Part shown: piece by piece, positions 36,084-48,675 of the stretch | How positions within the stretch are numbered: the first letter of the stretch is position 1 | How the letters are laid out: each line of letters starts with the position of its first letter | Assembly: GCF_037201975.1 (NCBI RefSeq) | Contig: NZ_CP147520.1 | Span: 5,518,001-5,582,000 of the forward strand | DNA length: 64,000 nt | Source: Streptomyces sp. TG1A-60 | GTDB taxonomy: Bacteria; Actinomycetota; Actinomycetes; Streptomycetales; Streptomycetaceae | Reading direction: 5' to 3' | Notes under the pieces: generated by a model | The model's database searches: none | What the model was told of the DNA's origin: nothing | The model's input: only the letters and a program-made list of their open reading frames with translations | Translations under genes and position numbers: made by a program

Positions 36084-37475
36084 GTGAAGAGCGCCGTGGA
36101 GACCCTGAACCCGACCCGGGTTCGGCTCAGCATCGAGGTGCCCTTCGAGGAGCTCAAGGACAGCCTCGACGCGGCGTACAAGAAGATCAACCAGCAGGTC
36201 ACGGTGAAGGGCTTCCGCAAGGGCAAGATCCCGGCCCGCATCATCGACCAGCGGTTCGGCCGCGGTGCGGTCCTGGAGGAGGCGGTCAACGACGCGCTTC
36301 CGAAGTTCTACACCGACGCGGTCAACGAGGCCGAGCTCAACGTCCTGGGCCAGCCCGAGGTCGACATCACCGAGCTGAAGGACGGCGAGACGCTGAACTT
36401 CACCGCCGAGGTCGACGTCCGCCCGGCCATCGAGATCCCGGACTACTCCGGCATCGAGGTCGAGGTCGACGCCGTCGAGGTCACCGAGGAGGACGTCGAC
36501 GAGGCGGTCGAGCAGCTCCGCGAGCGCTTCGCCTCGACCTCCCCGGTCGAGCGCGCCGCCGAGGACGGCGACGTCGTCACGATCGACCTGGAGGCCAAGG
36601 TCGACGGCGAGGTCCTGGAGGACGGCGTCGCCGAGGGCGTCTCCTACACCATCGGCTCCGGCGAGCTGCTGGACGGCATCGACGACGCCGTGAAGGGCCT
36701 GGAGGCCGGGGCCGAGACCACGTTCACCTCCGAGCTCAAGGGCGGCTCGGCGGCCGGCAAGGAGGCCGAGGTCACCGTCAAGGTCAGCCAGGTCGCCGCC
36801 CGTGAACTCCCGGCCCTGGACGACGACTTCGCTCAGCTCGCCTCCGAGTTCGACACTCTTGAGGAGATGCGAGGCGACAGCCGCAAGCGCCTGGAGAACA
36901 TGAAGCAGTACGACCAGGCCACGCAGGCCCAGGAGCGTGTCCTGGAGAAGCTGCTGGAGATCGTCGAGGTGCCCGTTCCCGAGAAGCTCCTCGAGGACGA
37001 GATCAACACCCGCAAGCACAACCTGGAGCACCACCAGCTCGGCCAGATGGGTCTCGACCTGGAGAAGTACCTGGAGATCCAGGGCAAGACGGTCGAGGAG
37101 TTCGACGCCGAGACCAGGGAAGCGGCCGTCAAGGGGATCAAGACCCAGTTCGTCCTCGACGAGCTGGTCTCGAAGGGGAAGCTGAACGTCAACCAGGAGG
37201 AGCTCACCGAGCACCTCATGCGGCGCGCGGCCTCCTCGGGCATGTCCCCGGACCAGTTCGCCCAGGCCGTCGTCCAGAACAACCAGGTCCAGCTCCTCGT
37301 CGGTGAGGTGGCCCGCGGCAAGGCCCTCGCCCTCGTCGTCGAGTCCTCCACCGTCAAGGACACCAACGGCGAGATCGTCGACCTGGACGACGAGGACGAG
37401 GACGAGACCACGGAGAGCTCCACCGAGGAGACCCCGGCTGCGGCCGAGGCCGAGGAGAAGGCCCCCGAGGCCTGA
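36084..37475 (+). CDS. tig: trigger factor, ribosome-bound chaperone
   Basis: 463 residues. The N-terminal ribosome-binding domain carries the signature [10 protein letters not shown] (about 43-52). A PPIase (FKBP-like) domain follows (about 150-245, [20 protein letters not shown] and the [15 protein letters not shown] segment). The helical substrate-cradling C-domain ends in a very acidic tail ([14 protein letters not shown]). Trigger factor meets nascent chains at the ribosome exit. The GTG at 36084 follows AAGGAG. Its position before clpP1-clpP2-clpX matches the common tig-clpP-clpX order. Confidence 0.97.
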   Translation: MKSAVETLNPTRVRLSIEVPFEELKDSLDAAYKKINQQVTVKGFRKGKIPARIIDQRFGRGAVLEEAVNDALPKFYTDAVNEAELNVLGQPEVDITELKDGETLNFTAEVDVRPAIEIPDYSGIEVEVDAVEVTEEDVDEAVEQLRERFASTSPVERAAEDGDVVTIDLEAKVDGEVLEDGVAEGVSYTIGSGELLDGIDDAVKGLEAGAETTFTSELKGGSAAGKEAEVTVKVSQVAARELPALDDDFAQLASEFDTLEEMRGDSRKRLENMKQYDQATQAQERVLEKLLEIVEVPVPEKLLEDEINTRKHNLEHHQLGQMGLDLEKYLEIQGKTVEEFDAETREAAVKGIKTQFVLDELVSKGKLNVNQEELTEHLMRRAASSGMSPDQFAQAVVQNNQVQLLVGEVARGKALALVVESSTVKDTNGEIVDLDDEDEDETTESSTEETPAAAEAEEKAPEA

Positions 37476-37496
37476 TCGCTCCGCTCGTGACGCCGT

Positions 37497-37537
37497 GACG
37501 GGCCCCCGGGACACTTCTGGTGTCCCGGGGGCCCGTC
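37497..37537 (+). terminator. tig terminator
   Basis: An 18-bp perfect stem (37497-37514 with 37520-37537) and TTCTG loop, 21 bp after the tig stop. It separates tig from clpP1. Confidence 0.85.
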
Positions 37538-37603
37538 CGCTTCCCCGCGCTCCTTTCGGGGCGGGGGCACCCGGTGCTCCCGGCCCCACCGGCGGAGCAC
37601 ATG

Positions 37604-37617
37604 CGCTGACAGCGAAC
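37604..37617 (-). promoter_or_regulatory. ClgR binding site upstream of clpP1
   Basis: On the minus strand GTTCGC-TGTCA-GCG exactly fits the published ClgR motif GTTCGC-N5-GCG of Streptomyces. It lies about 150 bp before clpP1. ClgR activates clpP1P2 and is itself degraded by the ClpP1P2 system. Confidence 0.75.
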
Positions 37618-37765
37618 AGTTCCCTTTGCGGGATTCACCGGCCGGGCCACCGCGTTAGGGTCCATGAATACGAGGGCAGGGGAGTCGGCGAACGGCTGGA
37701 CGCCCAGTCCTCCGCAGGGAAACGTGAGACGGCCCGGCGCCGTCGTAAGACGAGCAGGTGGATAC

Positions 37766-38392
37766 GTGACGAATCTGATGCCCTCCGCCGCCGGTGAGCC
37801 TTCCATCGGCGGTGGCCTCGGCGACCATGTCTACAACCGGCTGCTCAACGAGCGGATCATCTTCCTCGGCCAGCCGGTCGACGATGACATCGCCAACAAG
37901 ATCACCGCACAGCTGCTGCTCCTTGCCGCCGACCCGGACAAGGACATTTACCTCTACATCAACAGCCCGGGCGGTTCGATCACGGCCGGTATGGCGATCT
38001 ACGACACCATGCAGTACATCAAGAACGACGTGGTGACCATCGCCATGGGCCTCGCCGCCTCGATGGGACAGTTCCTGCTCAGCGCGGGCACCCCGGGCAA
38101 GCGCTTCGCGCTGCCGAACGCCGAGATCCTGATCCACCAGCCCTCCGCGGGCCTGGCCGGCTCCGCCTCGGACATCAAGATCCACGCCGAGCGGCTGCTG
38201 CACACCAAGAAGCGCATGGCCGAGCTCACGTCCCAGCACACGGGCCAGTCGATCGAGCAGATCACCCGTGACTCGGACCGGGACCGCTGGTTCGACGCCT
38301 TCGAGGCCAAGGACTACGGCCTCATCGACGACGTCATCGCCACCGCGGCGGGCATGCCGGGCGGCGGCGGCACCGGGGCCGGGCAGGCGTGA
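37766..38392 (+). CDS. clpP1: ATP-dependent Clp protease proteolytic subunit 1
   Basis: 208 residues from the GTG at 37766 ([12 protein letters not shown]), with AGGTGG upstream. ClpP fold with [11 protein letters not shown], nucleophile Ser99 in GLAASMGQF, His124 in ILIHQPSAG and Asp near 173. In Streptomyces ClpP1 forms a mixed barrel with ClpP2 and is fed by ClpX or ClpC. A ClgR site precedes it. A short leader peptide is expected to be removed on maturation. It is cotranscribed with clpP2, 79 bp downstream. Confidence 0.96.
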   Translation: MTNLMPSAAGEPSIGGGLGDHVYNRLLNERIIFLGQPVDDDIANKITAQLLLLAADPDKDIYLYINSPGGSITAGMAIYDTMQYIKNDVVTIAMGLAASMGQFLLSAGTPGKRFALPNAEILIHQPSAGLAGSASDIKIHAERLLHTKKRMAELTSQHTGQSIEQITRDSDRDRWFDAFEAKDYGLIDDVIATAAGMPGGGGTGAGQA

Positions 38393-38471
38393 CGGCACCC
38401 GCCGGCACGCACACCCCCGTAACGCCCCCAGCCGACCGCCTCAGCCCCTCTCAGGCTCCCAGGAGACACAA

Positions 38472-39152
38472 GTGAACGACTTCCCCGGCAGCGGCCTCCA
38501 CGACAGCGGACGCTCCCAGTACTCGGGCCCCACGGCCGAGTCCCGTTACGTCATCCCCCGCTTCGTCGAGCGCACCTCGCAGGGCATCCGCGAGTACGAC
38601 CCGTACGCGAAGCTCTTCGAGGAGCGGGTGATCTTCCTCGGCGTGCAGATCGACGACGCCTCGGCCAACGACGTCATGGCGCAGCTGCTGTGCCTGGAGT
38701 CGATGGACCCCGACCGGGACATCTCGGTCTACATCAACAGCCCCGGCGGCTCCTTCACGGCGCTCACGGCCATCTACGACACGATGCAGTTCGTGAAGCC
38801 GGACATCCAGACGGTCTGCATGGGCCAGGCGGCCTCCGCCGCCGCGATCCTGCTGGCCGCCGGTACGCCGGGCAAGCGCATGGCCCTGCCGAACGCCCGG
38901 GTGCTGATCCACCAGCCGTACAGCGAGACGGGCCGCGGCCAGGTCTCCGACCTGGAGATCGCCGCGAACGAGATCCTCCGGATGCGTGCGCAGCTGGAGG
39001 AGATGCTGGCCAAGCACTCGACCACGCCGATCGAGAAGATCCGCGAGGACATCGAGCGCGACAAGATCCTCACGGCCGAGGACGCGCTGTCGTACGGCCT
39101 GATCGACCAGATCATCTCCACGCGGAAGATGAACAACGAGAGCGTCCGCTGA
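38472..39152 (+). CDS. clpP2: ATP-dependent Clp protease proteolytic subunit 2
   Basis: 226 residues from the GTG at 38472 after AGGAG. Catalytic Ser122 ([11 protein letters not shown]) and His147 (VLIHQPYSE) are present, with Asp near 198. The N-terminal extension of about 30 residues before [10 protein letters not shown] is longer than in ClpP1, as usual for the second subunit. It is the partner of ClpP1 in one protease and lies between clpP1 and clpX. Confidence 0.96.
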   Translation: MNDFPGSGLHDSGRSQYSGPTAESRYVIPRFVERTSQGIREYDPYAKLFEERVIFLGVQIDDASANDVMAQLLCLESMDPDRDISVYINSPGGSFTALTAIYDTMQFVKPDIQTVCMGQAASAAAILLAAGTPGKRMALPNARVLIHQPYSETGRGQVSDLEIAANEILRMRAQLEEMLAKHSTTPIEKIREDIERDKILTAEDALSYGLIDQIISTRKMNNESVR

Positions 39153-39178
39153 CGCGGGAAAGGCTGTATTGTCTGCCG

Positions 39179-39268
39179 CCCCTTGGCATGGTGGCACCGT
39201 TCGACCCAGTGCACGACAAGGTGCACGTCAAAGCGAACCGTGCCAAGGGGGCCCCGAACGAGGGGCCC
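39179..39268 (+). promoter_or_regulatory. folded leader upstream of clpX
   Basis: CCCCTTGGCATGGT (39179-39192) pairs with ACCGTGCCAAGGGG (39237-39250) with one mismatch, enclosing a GTGCAC-GACAAG-GTGCAC hairpin. Directly after it GGGCCCC-GAACGA-GGGGCCC can form a second stem that competes for the same AAGGGG strand. TATTGT at 39167-39172 could be the -10 box of a clpX promoter starting just before this structure. Confidence 0.5.
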
Positions 39269-39355
39269 GGCAAGGTACCGTCGACATAAGGCAGCACCAG
39301 GAGTCGCTGGACTTGTAAGCGTCCAGTCGTCTCCCAGGCGAAGGGGAAGCACACC

Positions 39356-40642
39356 GTGGCACGCATCGGTGACGGCGGCGATCTGCTCAAGTGCTCGTTC
39401 TGTGGCAAGAGCCAGAAGCAGGTCAAGAAGCTCATCGCAGGGCCCGGTGTGTACATCTGCGACGAGTGCATCGACCTCTGCAACGAGATCATCGAGGAAG
39501 AGCTGGCGGAGACCAGTGAGGTCCGCTGGGAGGAGCTTCCCAAGCCCCGCGAGATCTACGAGTTCCTCGAGGGCTATGTGGTGGGCCAGGAAGCGGCCAA
39601 GAAGGCCCTCTCCGTCGCGGTGTACAACCACTACAAGCGGGTCCAGGCCGGCGAGAACGGCGGCGGTCAAAGCCGCGAGGACGCCATCGAGTTGGCGAAG
39701 TCCAACATCCTGCTGTTGGGCCCCACCGGCTCCGGCAAGACCCTCCTCGCCCAGACCCTCGCCCGCATGCTGAACGTCCCGTTCGCCATCGCCGACGCGA
39801 CGGCGCTGACGGAGGCGGGGTACGTCGGCGAGGACGTCGAGAACATCCTCCTGAAACTGATCCAGGCGGCGGACTACGACGTCAAGAAGGCCGAAACAGG
39901 CATCATCTACATCGACGAGATCGACAAGGTCGCGCGGAAGAGTGAAAACCCCTCCATCACGCGGGACGTGTCGGGCGAGGGCGTCCAGCAGGCCCTGCTG
40001 AAGATCCTGGAGGGCACCACGGCCTCGGTCCCGCCCCAGGGCGGACGCAAGCACCCCCACCAGGAGTTCATCCAGATCGACACGACGAACGTCCTGTTCA
40101 TCGTGGGTGGCGCCTTCTCGGGCCTGGAGAAGATCATCGAGTCCCGCGCGGGCGCGAAGGGCATCGGCTTCGGCGCCACGATCCGCTCCAAGCGAGAGCT
40201 GGAGTCCAAGGACCAGTTCGAGGACATCATGCCCGAGGACCTGGTCAAGTTCGGCATGATCCCGGAGTTCATCGGCCGCCTCCCGGTCATCACCTCGGTC
40301 CACAACCTGGACCGCGAGGCGCTGCTCCAGATCCTCATCGAGCCTCGCAACGCCCTGGTGAAGCAGTACCAGCGCCTCTTCGAACTCGACGGCGTCGAGC
40401 TGGACTTCGAGCGCGAGGCGTTGGAAGCCATCGCCGACCAGGCCATCCTCCGCCAGACCGGCGCGCGCGGCCTGCGCGCCATCATGGAGGAAGTCCTCAT
40501 GTCCGTGATGTACGAGGTCCCGTCCCGCAAGGACGTCGCCCGAGTCGTCATCACCGCGGACGTCGTCCACTCCAACGTGAACCCGACGCTCATTCCGCGC
40601 GACGCGCGCGGCCGGGGGCCGGGGGAGCAGAAGACGGCGTAA
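39356..40642 (+). CDS. clpX: ClpX, ATPase subunit of ClpXP
   Basis: 428 residues. The N-terminal zinc domain has four cysteines (C13, C16, C35, C38) for adaptor and substrate binding. An AAA+ module follows with Walker A GPTGSGKT (about 123-130), Walker B IIYIDEID (about 182-189), the pore loop GYVGEDVE and sensor-2 ARGLRAI near the end. It unfolds SsrA-tagged and other substrates and feeds ClpP1P2. GTG start at 39356. It has its own long leader of about 200 bp after clpP2, and a terminator follows. Confidence 0.97.
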   Translation: MARIGDGGDLLKCSFCGKSQKQVKKLIAGPGVYICDECIDLCNEIIEEELAETSEVRWEELPKPREIYEFLEGYVVGQEAAKKALSVAVYNHYKRVQAGENGGGQSREDAIELAKSNILLLGPTGSGKTLLAQTLARMLNVPFAIADATALTEAGYVGEDVENILLKLIQAADYDVKKAETGIIYIDEIDKVARKSENPSITRDVSGEGVQQALLKILEGTTASVPPQGGRKHPHQEFIQIDTTNVLFIVGGAFSGLEKIIESRAGAKGIGFGATIRSKRELESKDQFEDIMPEDLVKFGMIPEFIGRLPVITSVHNLDREALLQILIEPRNALVKQYQRLFELDGVELDFEREALEAIADQAILRQTGARGLRAIMEEVLMSVMYEVPSRKDVARVVITADVVHSNVNPTLIPRDARGRGPGEQKTA

Positions 40643-40694
40643 CGCCGGCTCGGTCGACCCACTTGAGGGGTCTGACGAGGGCGGTGGACAACAC

Positions 40695-40729
40695 CGAGGG
40701 CGCCCAGCGTGTTCCGCTGGGCGTCCTCG
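40695..40729. terminator. bidirectional hairpin after clpX
   Basis: 15-base arms (40695-40709 with 40715-40729), loop TGTTC, one mismatch. It lies between the converging clpX and the membrane gene ending at 40750. Confidence 0.8.
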
Positions 40730-40749
40730 CATCGTCGGGGTACGCGAGG

Positions 40750-41700
40750 TCAGGCCTTGACGCGCACCTCTTCACGGAACTTCGCCGTGGTGTCCGCGGC
40801 GGCAGCCTGGTCCGTCGCCTTCTCCGCGATGACGTCGGCGAAGTCCATCGGCATCACGACGCCCAGCGTGCTGTAGTCGCCCCACACGCAGAAGGACAGG
40901 TTCATCACGCTCGGCCCGTCGCCCGTGCTGCCGTCGGTGGGCTCCATCTTGGCGTCCTGGCACTTGAGGACGGCACCCTCGGCGGAGTCGTACGACTTGG
41001 GGTCACCGACCATGGTGACCTTCACGTCGTCGTCCCCCTTCCCGGACTGCGACTGCATGTGATCCAGCATGGCGTCGACGACCGTCTCCGGGTCCTCGAT
41101 CTCGCCGTGGACGCCGCTGAAGTGAAGCTGCTTCTGCGACAGCGGGTTGTTCTCGTTGCCGGACGCGTACGTGGCGCTGACATCCTGGGGGTCGGTCACT
41201 CCCCACTTCTCGGCGTCCTTCACGTCACTGTCGGACAAGGCACCGCCGCTGCTGTTGTCCTTCTTGTACTCGCTGAGCACAGTCTCCGGCGTAGTCAGCC
41301 TGTGCGCGCCGTCGTCCGCGATGTCCGCTCCACCACCCCCGCCGATGACGAGGTAAGCGCCCACGGCGATCGCCGCCACGACGGCCACCGCGCCGAGGAC
41401 GATGCCGACCTTCTTGCCGCCGCCACCGCCGGAGACGGGGGGCTGGGGCACGGTCGGGTAGGGCTGCTGGCCGTACGGGGCCTGCTGCTGGCCGTAGGGC
41501 GGCGTCTGGGACGGGACGCCCTGGGGGGCCTGCTGGGGGTACCCGTAGCCGGGCTGCGGCGGCGTCTGCTGCGGGTAGCCGTAGCCGTAGCCGGGCTGGG
41601 GGGCGGCCTGCGGCGGCTGCTGGCCGTAGGGGCCCGGCTGACCGTACGGCCCGGGCTGCTGGGGCTGCCCGCCGTACGGGCCCGGCTGGTTGTGACTCAT
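40750..41700 (-). CDS. Pro/Gln/Gly/Tyr-rich single-pass membrane protein
   Basis: 316 residues. The cytoplasmic N-terminus (1-92) is low-complexity with repeated GPYG, GYGYPQQ and PYGQQ units. A basic GGGKK precedes one membrane helix (about 96-120, VGIVLGAVAVVAAIAVGAYLVI). The outer domain (about 125-316) has two cysteines in LKCQDAK and LSFCVWGDY and ends in a conserved-looking TAKFREEVRVKA. GGAGGG nine bases before 41700 fixes the start. This plan is frequent in Streptomyces; the function is unknown. Confidence 0.85.
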   Translation of the reverse strand: MSHNQPGPYGGQPQQPGPYGQPGPYGQQPPQAAPQPGYGYGYPQQTPPQPGYGYPQQAPQGVPSQTPPYGQQQAPYGQQPYPTVPQPPVSGGGGGKKVGIVLGAVAVVAAIAVGAYLVIGGGGGADIADDGAHRLTTPETVLSEYKKDNSSGGALSDSDVKDAEKWGVTDPQDVSATYASGNENNPLSQKQLHFSGVHGEIEDPETVVDAMLDHMQSQSGKGDDDVKVTMVGDPKSYDSAEGAVLKCQDAKMEPTDGSTGDGPSVMNLSFCVWGDYSTLGVVMPMDFADVIAEKATDQAAAADTTAKFREEVRVKA

Positions 41701-41823
41701 TTCTGGGTTTCCCTCCAGATACTTATGTGGTTCCGACATACTCGCTCAACCGCGAGGCACTGGAAGCGCCGGGGGCACACCGTTACCGAAGAATCGAGTT
41801 TCGGGACCACCCCGTGACACCCC

Positions 41824-41835
41824 TAAACTGAGCGG

Positions 41836-41838
<3 letters not shown>
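41824..41838 (+). promoter_or_regulatory. -10 element TAAACT, leaderless valS mRNA
   Basis: TAAACT (41824-41829), six bases, then the valS GTG at 41836. No Shine-Dalgarno sequence is visible. Confidence 0.5.
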
Positions 41839-44487
<2,649 letters not shown>

Positions 44488-44512
44488 CTCTCCGGCTCAC
44501 GTACGGAGGGTG

Positions 44513-44547
44513 GAAGGCCCCGGTGCTTTTCAGGCGCCGGGGCCTTC
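44513..44547 (+). terminator. valS terminator
   Basis: 11-bp perfect arms (44513-44523 with 44537-44547) continue inward with a further 3-5 pairs to a loop containing TTTT. The hairpin lies 26 bp after the valS stop. Confidence 0.8.
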
Positions 44548-44623
44548 TGGCTCGGCGGGGGTGCGTTTCGCTCACCGGTGCTCGCCGGGTGCCGCCGCGC
44601 CCACCCGTGCCACGGGCGGCACG

Positions 44624-44714
44624 ACAGCTCGTGGCTGAGCATGGCGGGTCGGGCCCCGCAAGGCGTGCGGGGAACCGCGCGATCAGCCACGTACCACCCG
44701 CAGTCGCCGTACAT
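44624..44714. repeat. degenerate copy of the intergenic repeat
   Basis: GCGGGGAACCGCGCGATCAGCCAC followed by CACCCGCAGTCGCC resembles the right arm and tail of the element at 29079. The left arm has decayed. It lies between valS and folC. Confidence 0.55.
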
Positions 44715-44756
44715 CGCGCACCCCGAGCCACTGGGCGCCCGGCCGTCAGCCCTCCG

Positions 44757-44772
44757 TAGACTGAACCCCGTG
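44757..44772 (+). promoter_or_regulatory. -10 element TAGACT, leaderless folC mRNA
   Basis: TAGACT (44757-44762), seven bases, then the folC GTG at 44770. No ribosome site is present, so folC likely has its own leaderless promoter apart from valS. Confidence 0.5.
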
Positions 44773-46275
44773 AGCGAACGCAGTGAGCAGCCAGAGCCGA
44801 TCGACCCCTTCGAGGAGATCATCGCCGCCGAAACGGACCGTGACCCGGACCTCGCGGTGATCGAGGCCGGCAGCCGCACCCTGCGTGCCCAGGGCGGCGC
44901 GCCGCAGGCCGACGTACCGACACGGCCCGCCGACCCGGCCGTCGACAAGGCGCTGCGCGAGGTCGAGAGGGAACTGGCGACCCGCTGGGGCGAGACCAAG
45001 CTGGAGCCCTCGGTCAAGCGGATCGCCGCGCTGATGGACGTCCTGGGCGAGCCGCAGCGGTCGTACCCCTCCATCCACATCACCGGTACCAACGGCAAGA
45101 CCTCCACCGCACGCATGATCGAGGCCCTGCTCGGCGCCTTCGAGCTGCGCACCGGCCGGTACACCTCCCCGCATGTGCAGTCGATCACCGAGCGGATCAG
45201 CCTCGACGGCGCGCCGGTCTCGGCCGAGCGGTTCATCGAGACGTACGACGACATCAAGCCGTACATCGAGATGGTGGACGGCTCGCAGGAGTACCGGCTC
45301 TCCTTCTTCGAGGTGCTGACCGGCATGGCGTACGCCGCCTTCGCGGACGCGCCCGTGGACGTGGCCGTCGTCGAGGTCGGCATGGGCGGCACCTGGGACG
45401 CCACCAACGTCATCGACGGGGACGTCGCCGTCGTCACCCCCATCGACCTCGACCACACCGACCGGCTCGGGGAGACGCCCGCCGAGATCGCCGCGGAGAA
45501 GGCCGGGATCGTCAAGCAGGACGCGACCGTGATCCTGGCGCAGCAGCCGGTGGACGCGGCGCAGGTCATGCTGAAGAAGGCCGTGGAGGTCGACGCTACG
45601 GTGGCCCGGGAGGGCCTGGAGTTCGGGGTCGTCTCGCGGCAGGTCGCCGTCGGCGGGCAGATGCTCACCCTGCGCGGCCTCGGCGGCGAGTACCCCGAGG
45701 TCTATCTGCCGCTGCACGGCCCGTACCAGGCGCACAACGCGGCGGTCGCCCTCGCGGCGGTCGAGGCGTTCTTCGGCGTCGGCTCGCAGCGCCCGGAGCC
45801 GCTGGACGTGGACACGGTCCGCAGGGCCTTCGCGGCGGTGTCGTCGCCGGGGCGGCTCGAAGTCGTACGGCGGTCCCCGACGGTCGTCCTGGACGCCGCG
45901 CACAATCCGGCGGGCGCGCGGGCCACGGCGGAGGCCGTCGGTGAGGCGTTCGACTTCAGTCGGCTGATCGGCGTGGTCGGGGCCAGCGGCGACAAGAACG
46001 TCCGGGGGCTGCTGGAGGCCTTCGAGCCGATCTTCGCCGAGGTCGTGATCACACAGAACTCCAGCCATCGGGCCATGGACGCCGACGAGCTGGCAGCGCT
46101 CGCGGTCGAGGTGTTCGGCGAGGAGCGGGTGCAGGTCGAGCCGCGGCTGCCCGACGCGCTGGAGGCGGCGATCACGCTCGCCGAGGAGGAGGGGGAGTTC
46201 GCCGGCGGCGGCGTCCTCGTCACCGGTTCCGTCATCACCGTCGGCGAAGCCCGGCTTCTGCTGGGGAAGGGCTGA
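44770..46275 (+). CDS. folC: folylpolyglutamate synthase / dihydrofolate synthase
   Basis: 501 residues that add glutamate to (dihydro)folate. The Mur-ligase-type ATP site is in YPSIHITGTNGKTSTARM (about 98-115). FolC-specific segments are GRYTSPHVQSITERI, VEVGMGGTWDATNVI, GPYQAHNAAVALAA and VVLDAAHNPAGARA. The first 75 residues are an acidic extension not needed for catalysis. The start rests on the leaderless -10 at fixed distance. The next gene begins 10 bp after the stop. Confidence 0.95.
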   Translation: MSERSEQPEPIDPFEEIIAAETDRDPDLAVIEAGSRTLRAQGGAPQADVPTRPADPAVDKALREVERELATRWGETKLEPSVKRIAALMDVLGEPQRSYPSIHITGTNGKTSTARMIEALLGAFELRTGRYTSPHVQSITERISLDGAPVSAERFIETYDDIKPYIEMVDGSQEYRLSFFEVLTGMAYAAFADAPVDVAVVEVGMGGTWDATNVIDGDVAVVTPIDLDHTDRLGETPAEIAAEKAGIVKQDATVILAQQPVDAAQVMLKKAVEVDATVAREGLEFGVVSRQVAVGGQMLTLRGLGGEYPEVYLPLHGPYQAHNAAVALAAVEAFFGVGSQRPEPLDVDTVRRAFAAVSSPGRLEVVRRSPTVVLDAAHNPAGARATAEAVGEAFDFSRLIGVVGASGDKNVRGLLEAFEPIFAEVVITQNSSHRAMDADELAALAVEVFGEERVQVEPRLPDALEAAITLAEEEGEFAGGGVLVTGSVITVGEARLLLGKG

Positions 46276-46285
46276 GTCTCACCAC

Positions 46286-46645
46286 ATGCGTACTCTCTGT
46301 GCTTCGACGCTGATCGGCGAGTTCTTCGTCATCGGCTTCGCCGGACTGGTCGCCATGAAGGACCCGGATCTGGCCATGTCGACGGTCTGGACGGTCAGCG
46401 GCATCGCCATGTTCCTGTGCGTCGTGCTGTGCGGGCTCGTCACCCGGCCCGGCGGGATCCAGCTCGGCTGGGCCCTCCAGGTCGCGCTGATCCTCTCCGG
46501 GTTCTTCGTCCCGACCATGTTCTTCCTGGGCGCTGTCTTCGCCGTCCTGTGGTGGGCCTCGGTGCACTTCGGGCGGAAGGTCGACGAGGCGAAGGCCCGG
46601 TTCGCTGCGCCGGCCTCCACCGGGGCCGGCGCCGGGGCCTCCTGA
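46286..46645 (+). CDS. DUF4233 membrane protein
   Basis: 119 residues with four membrane helices: an N-terminal RTLCASTLIGEFFVIGFAGLV, a middle pair (IAMFLCVVLCGLVT, then GWALQVALILSGFFVPTMFF) and LGAVFAVLWWASVHFG. It matches the DUF4233 family, which is regularly encoded next to folC in actinobacteria, as here (10-bp gap). Role unknown; the constant link suggests a membrane function tied to folate or to the ndk region. Confidence 0.85.
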   Translation: MRTLCASTLIGEFFVIGFAGLVAMKDPDLAMSTVWTVSGIAMFLCVVLCGLVTRPGGIQLGWALQVALILSGFFVPTMFFLGAVFAVLWWASVHFGRKVDEAKARFAAPASTGAGAGAS

Positions 46646-46721
46646 CGCTGCCTGACACGGCGTCGGGCTCGCCCTGTAGCCTCTGACCTCCGCACCCTTG
46701 TGAAATGAAGGAGTCACCACC

Positions 46722-47135
46722 GTGAGCCAGCGCACCCTCGTCCTGCTCAAGCCCGACGCCGTACGGCGCGGCCTGACCGGCGAGATCATCAGCCGTATCG
46801 AGCGGAAGGCCGGCTGGCAGATCACCGCGCTGGAGCTGCGCACACTGGACCAGGAGACGCTGGAGCAGCACTACGGCGAGCACAAGGGCAAGCCGTTCTA
46901 CGAGCCGCTGGTCGCGTTCATGGCCTCCGGGCCGGTCGTGGCCCTGATCGTCGAGGGCGAGCGCGTCATCGAGGGTGTGCGGGCGCTGGCCGGTCCGACC
47001 GATCCGATCGCCGCCGCGCCGGGGTCGATCCGTGGTGACTACGGCGTGATCGTGCGGGAGAACCTGATCCACGCGTCGGACTCCGAGGAGTCGGCCGAGC
47101 GCGAGGTGAAGATCTTCTTCCCCGGCCGGGCGTAG
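46722..47135 (+). CDS. ndk: nucleoside diphosphate kinase
   Basis: 137 residues that balance NTP and dNTP pools using ATP through a phosphohistidine. The active His117 is in RENLIHASDS, with KPDAV (10-14) and the Kpn-loop region upstream. Length and fold match the family. AAGGAG lies upstream of the GTG at 46722. It is followed by a hairpin. Confidence 0.97.
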   Translation: MSQRTLVLLKPDAVRRGLTGEIISRIERKAGWQITALELRTLDQETLEQHYGEHKGKPFYEPLVAFMASGPVVALIVEGERVIEGVRALAGPTDPIAAAPGSIRGDYGVIVRENLIHASDSEESAEREVKIFFPGRA

Positions 47136-47148
47136 CACCGTCCTCGAC

Positions 47149-47180
47149 GGCGGGGGCCGGTGATCTCTCTCGCCCCCGCC
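47149..47180 (+). terminator. ndk terminator
   Basis: 9-bp arms (47149-47157 with 47172-47180) and a T-containing tail (GCCTTTACC), 14 bp after the ndk stop. Confidence 0.65.
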
Positions 47181-47495
47181 GCCTTTACCCTTCTGGAACA
47201 CCCGGCCGCCACCCACACGGCCCACCCCCGCCTGACCAGCCACCCTCGCAGAAAACGCGGCCGTACAACGGCATATGCGTGGCGATCGGGGGAACGTGCA
47301 CCCCCGATGGACCGTCTCCACAGGCGAGGCGGCGCATCGCATGCCCACAATGGCGAAGACCCTCGCGCAGTGTTCGTGCGGGCGAGACTACGATGTAAGC
47401 CTTCACGTCACAGCACCCACTTCGCCGACCCGAAAAAGCCTGAAACGCCCTCAAAAGCCCTCAGTGCTCCGCTTGGGAAGGCCAGACGAATCCTG
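47181..47495. other. intergenic region upstream of mreB
   Basis: About 315 bp, no gene. It should hold the mreB promoters. TACGAT near 47389 is one candidate -10 box without a clear -35. Confidence 0.4.
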
Positions 47496-48527
47496 ATGGG
47501 GAACTCAATGTCGTTCATCGGCCGTGACATGGCTGTCGACCTCGGGACCGCCAACACGCTGGTGTACGTCAGGGGTCGCGGGATCGTACTGAACGAGCCG
47601 TCCGTCGTCGCGATCAACACCAACACCGGTGGCATCCTCGCGGTCGGCGTGGAGGCGAAGAAGATGATCGGGCGGACGCCGGGCAACATCGTTGCCGTAC
47701 GTCCGCTGAAGGACGGCGTCATCGCCGACTTCGAGATCACCGAGCGGATGCTCCGCTACTTCATCCTGAAGATCCACAAGCGGCGGTATCTCGCCCGTCC
47801 TCGGGTCGTCGTCTGTGTGCCCTCCGGCATCACCGGTGTCGAGCGGCGTGCCGTCATCGAGGCGTCCTCCCAGGCCGGGGCCCGTCAGGTGCACATCATC
47901 GAGGAGCCCATGGCCGCGGCCATCGGCTCCGGTCTGCCGGTCCACGAGGCCACGGGCAACATGGTGGTGGACATCGGCGGCGGCACCACGGAGGTCGCGG
48001 TCATCTCCCTCGGCGGCATCGTCACCGCCCAGTCCATCCGCGTCGCGGGCGACGAGTTGGACAACGCGATCATCCAGCACATCAAGAAGGAGTACAGCCT
48101 CCTCCTCGGTGAGCGGACGGCCGAACAGATCAAGATCACGATCGGTTCGGCGTACGACCTCGACGCTGACGAGCACACCGAAATCCGCGGCCGGGACCTG
48201 GTGTCCGGCCTGCCCAAGACCGTCGTCATCTCCGCCGCCGAAGTACGGAAGGCGATCGAGGAACCCGTCAACGCCATCGTCGACGCCGTCAAGACGACCC
48301 TCGACAAGTGCCCGCCGGAACTCTCCGGGGACATCATGGACCGAGGCATCGTCCTCACCGGCGGCGGTGCCCTGCTGCGCGGACTCGACGAGCGGCTGCG
48401 CCGCGAGACCGGAATGCCGATCCACATCGCCGAGGACCCGCTGGACAGCGTGGCGCTCGGGTCCGGCAAATGCGTCGAGGAGTTCGAGGCGTTGCAGCAG
48501 GTGCTCGACGCCCAGCCGCGCAGATGA
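47496..48527 (+). CDS. mreB: rod-shape determining protein MreB (actin-like)
   Basis: 343 residues. Actin-fold ATP motifs are [13 protein letters not shown] (phosphate 1), [18 protein letters not shown] (phosphate 2, about 160-177) and [13 protein letters not shown] (adenosine, about 288-300). In Streptomyces MreB acts in aerial hyphae and spore-wall synthesis rather than in tip growth. The ATG at 47496 gives the usual [18 protein letters not shown] start; an ATG 12 bases later, after GGGG, may be used instead. First gene of the mre cluster. Confidence 0.96.
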   Translation: MGNSMSFIGRDMAVDLGTANTLVYVRGRGIVLNEPSVVAINTNTGGILAVGVEAKKMIGRTPGNIVAVRPLKDGVIADFEITERMLRYFILKIHKRRYLARPRVVVCVPSGITGVERRAVIEASSQAGARQVHIIEEPMAAAIGSGLPVHEATGNMVVDIGGGTTEVAVISLGGIVTAQSIRVAGDELDNAIIQHIKKEYSLLLGERTAEQIKITIGSAYDLDADEHTEIRGRDLVSGLPKTVVISAAEVRKAIEEPVNAIVDAVKTTLDKCPPELSGDIMDRGIVLTGGGALLRGLDERLRRETGMPIHIAEDPLDSVALGSGKCVEEFEALQQVLDAQPRR

Positions 48528-48675
48528 CGTAACACTTCGATTCCGCCGTACGGGACGTTCTCTTCTCGTGCGGCGGATCGTTGGTATAGAGGCATAAGCT
48601 CCCGCAAAGCGCCCTGTCGTTCCCGTCTTGGGATTCCCACGGGCACCCGAATTCCCCTATTCCTGTTGAATTCCT

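Noticed and set aside
41701..41823. T-box riboswitch upstream of valS
   Set aside because: The 120-bp gap has no T-box sequence or specifier-like hairpins, and the leaderless -10 leaves no leader for one.
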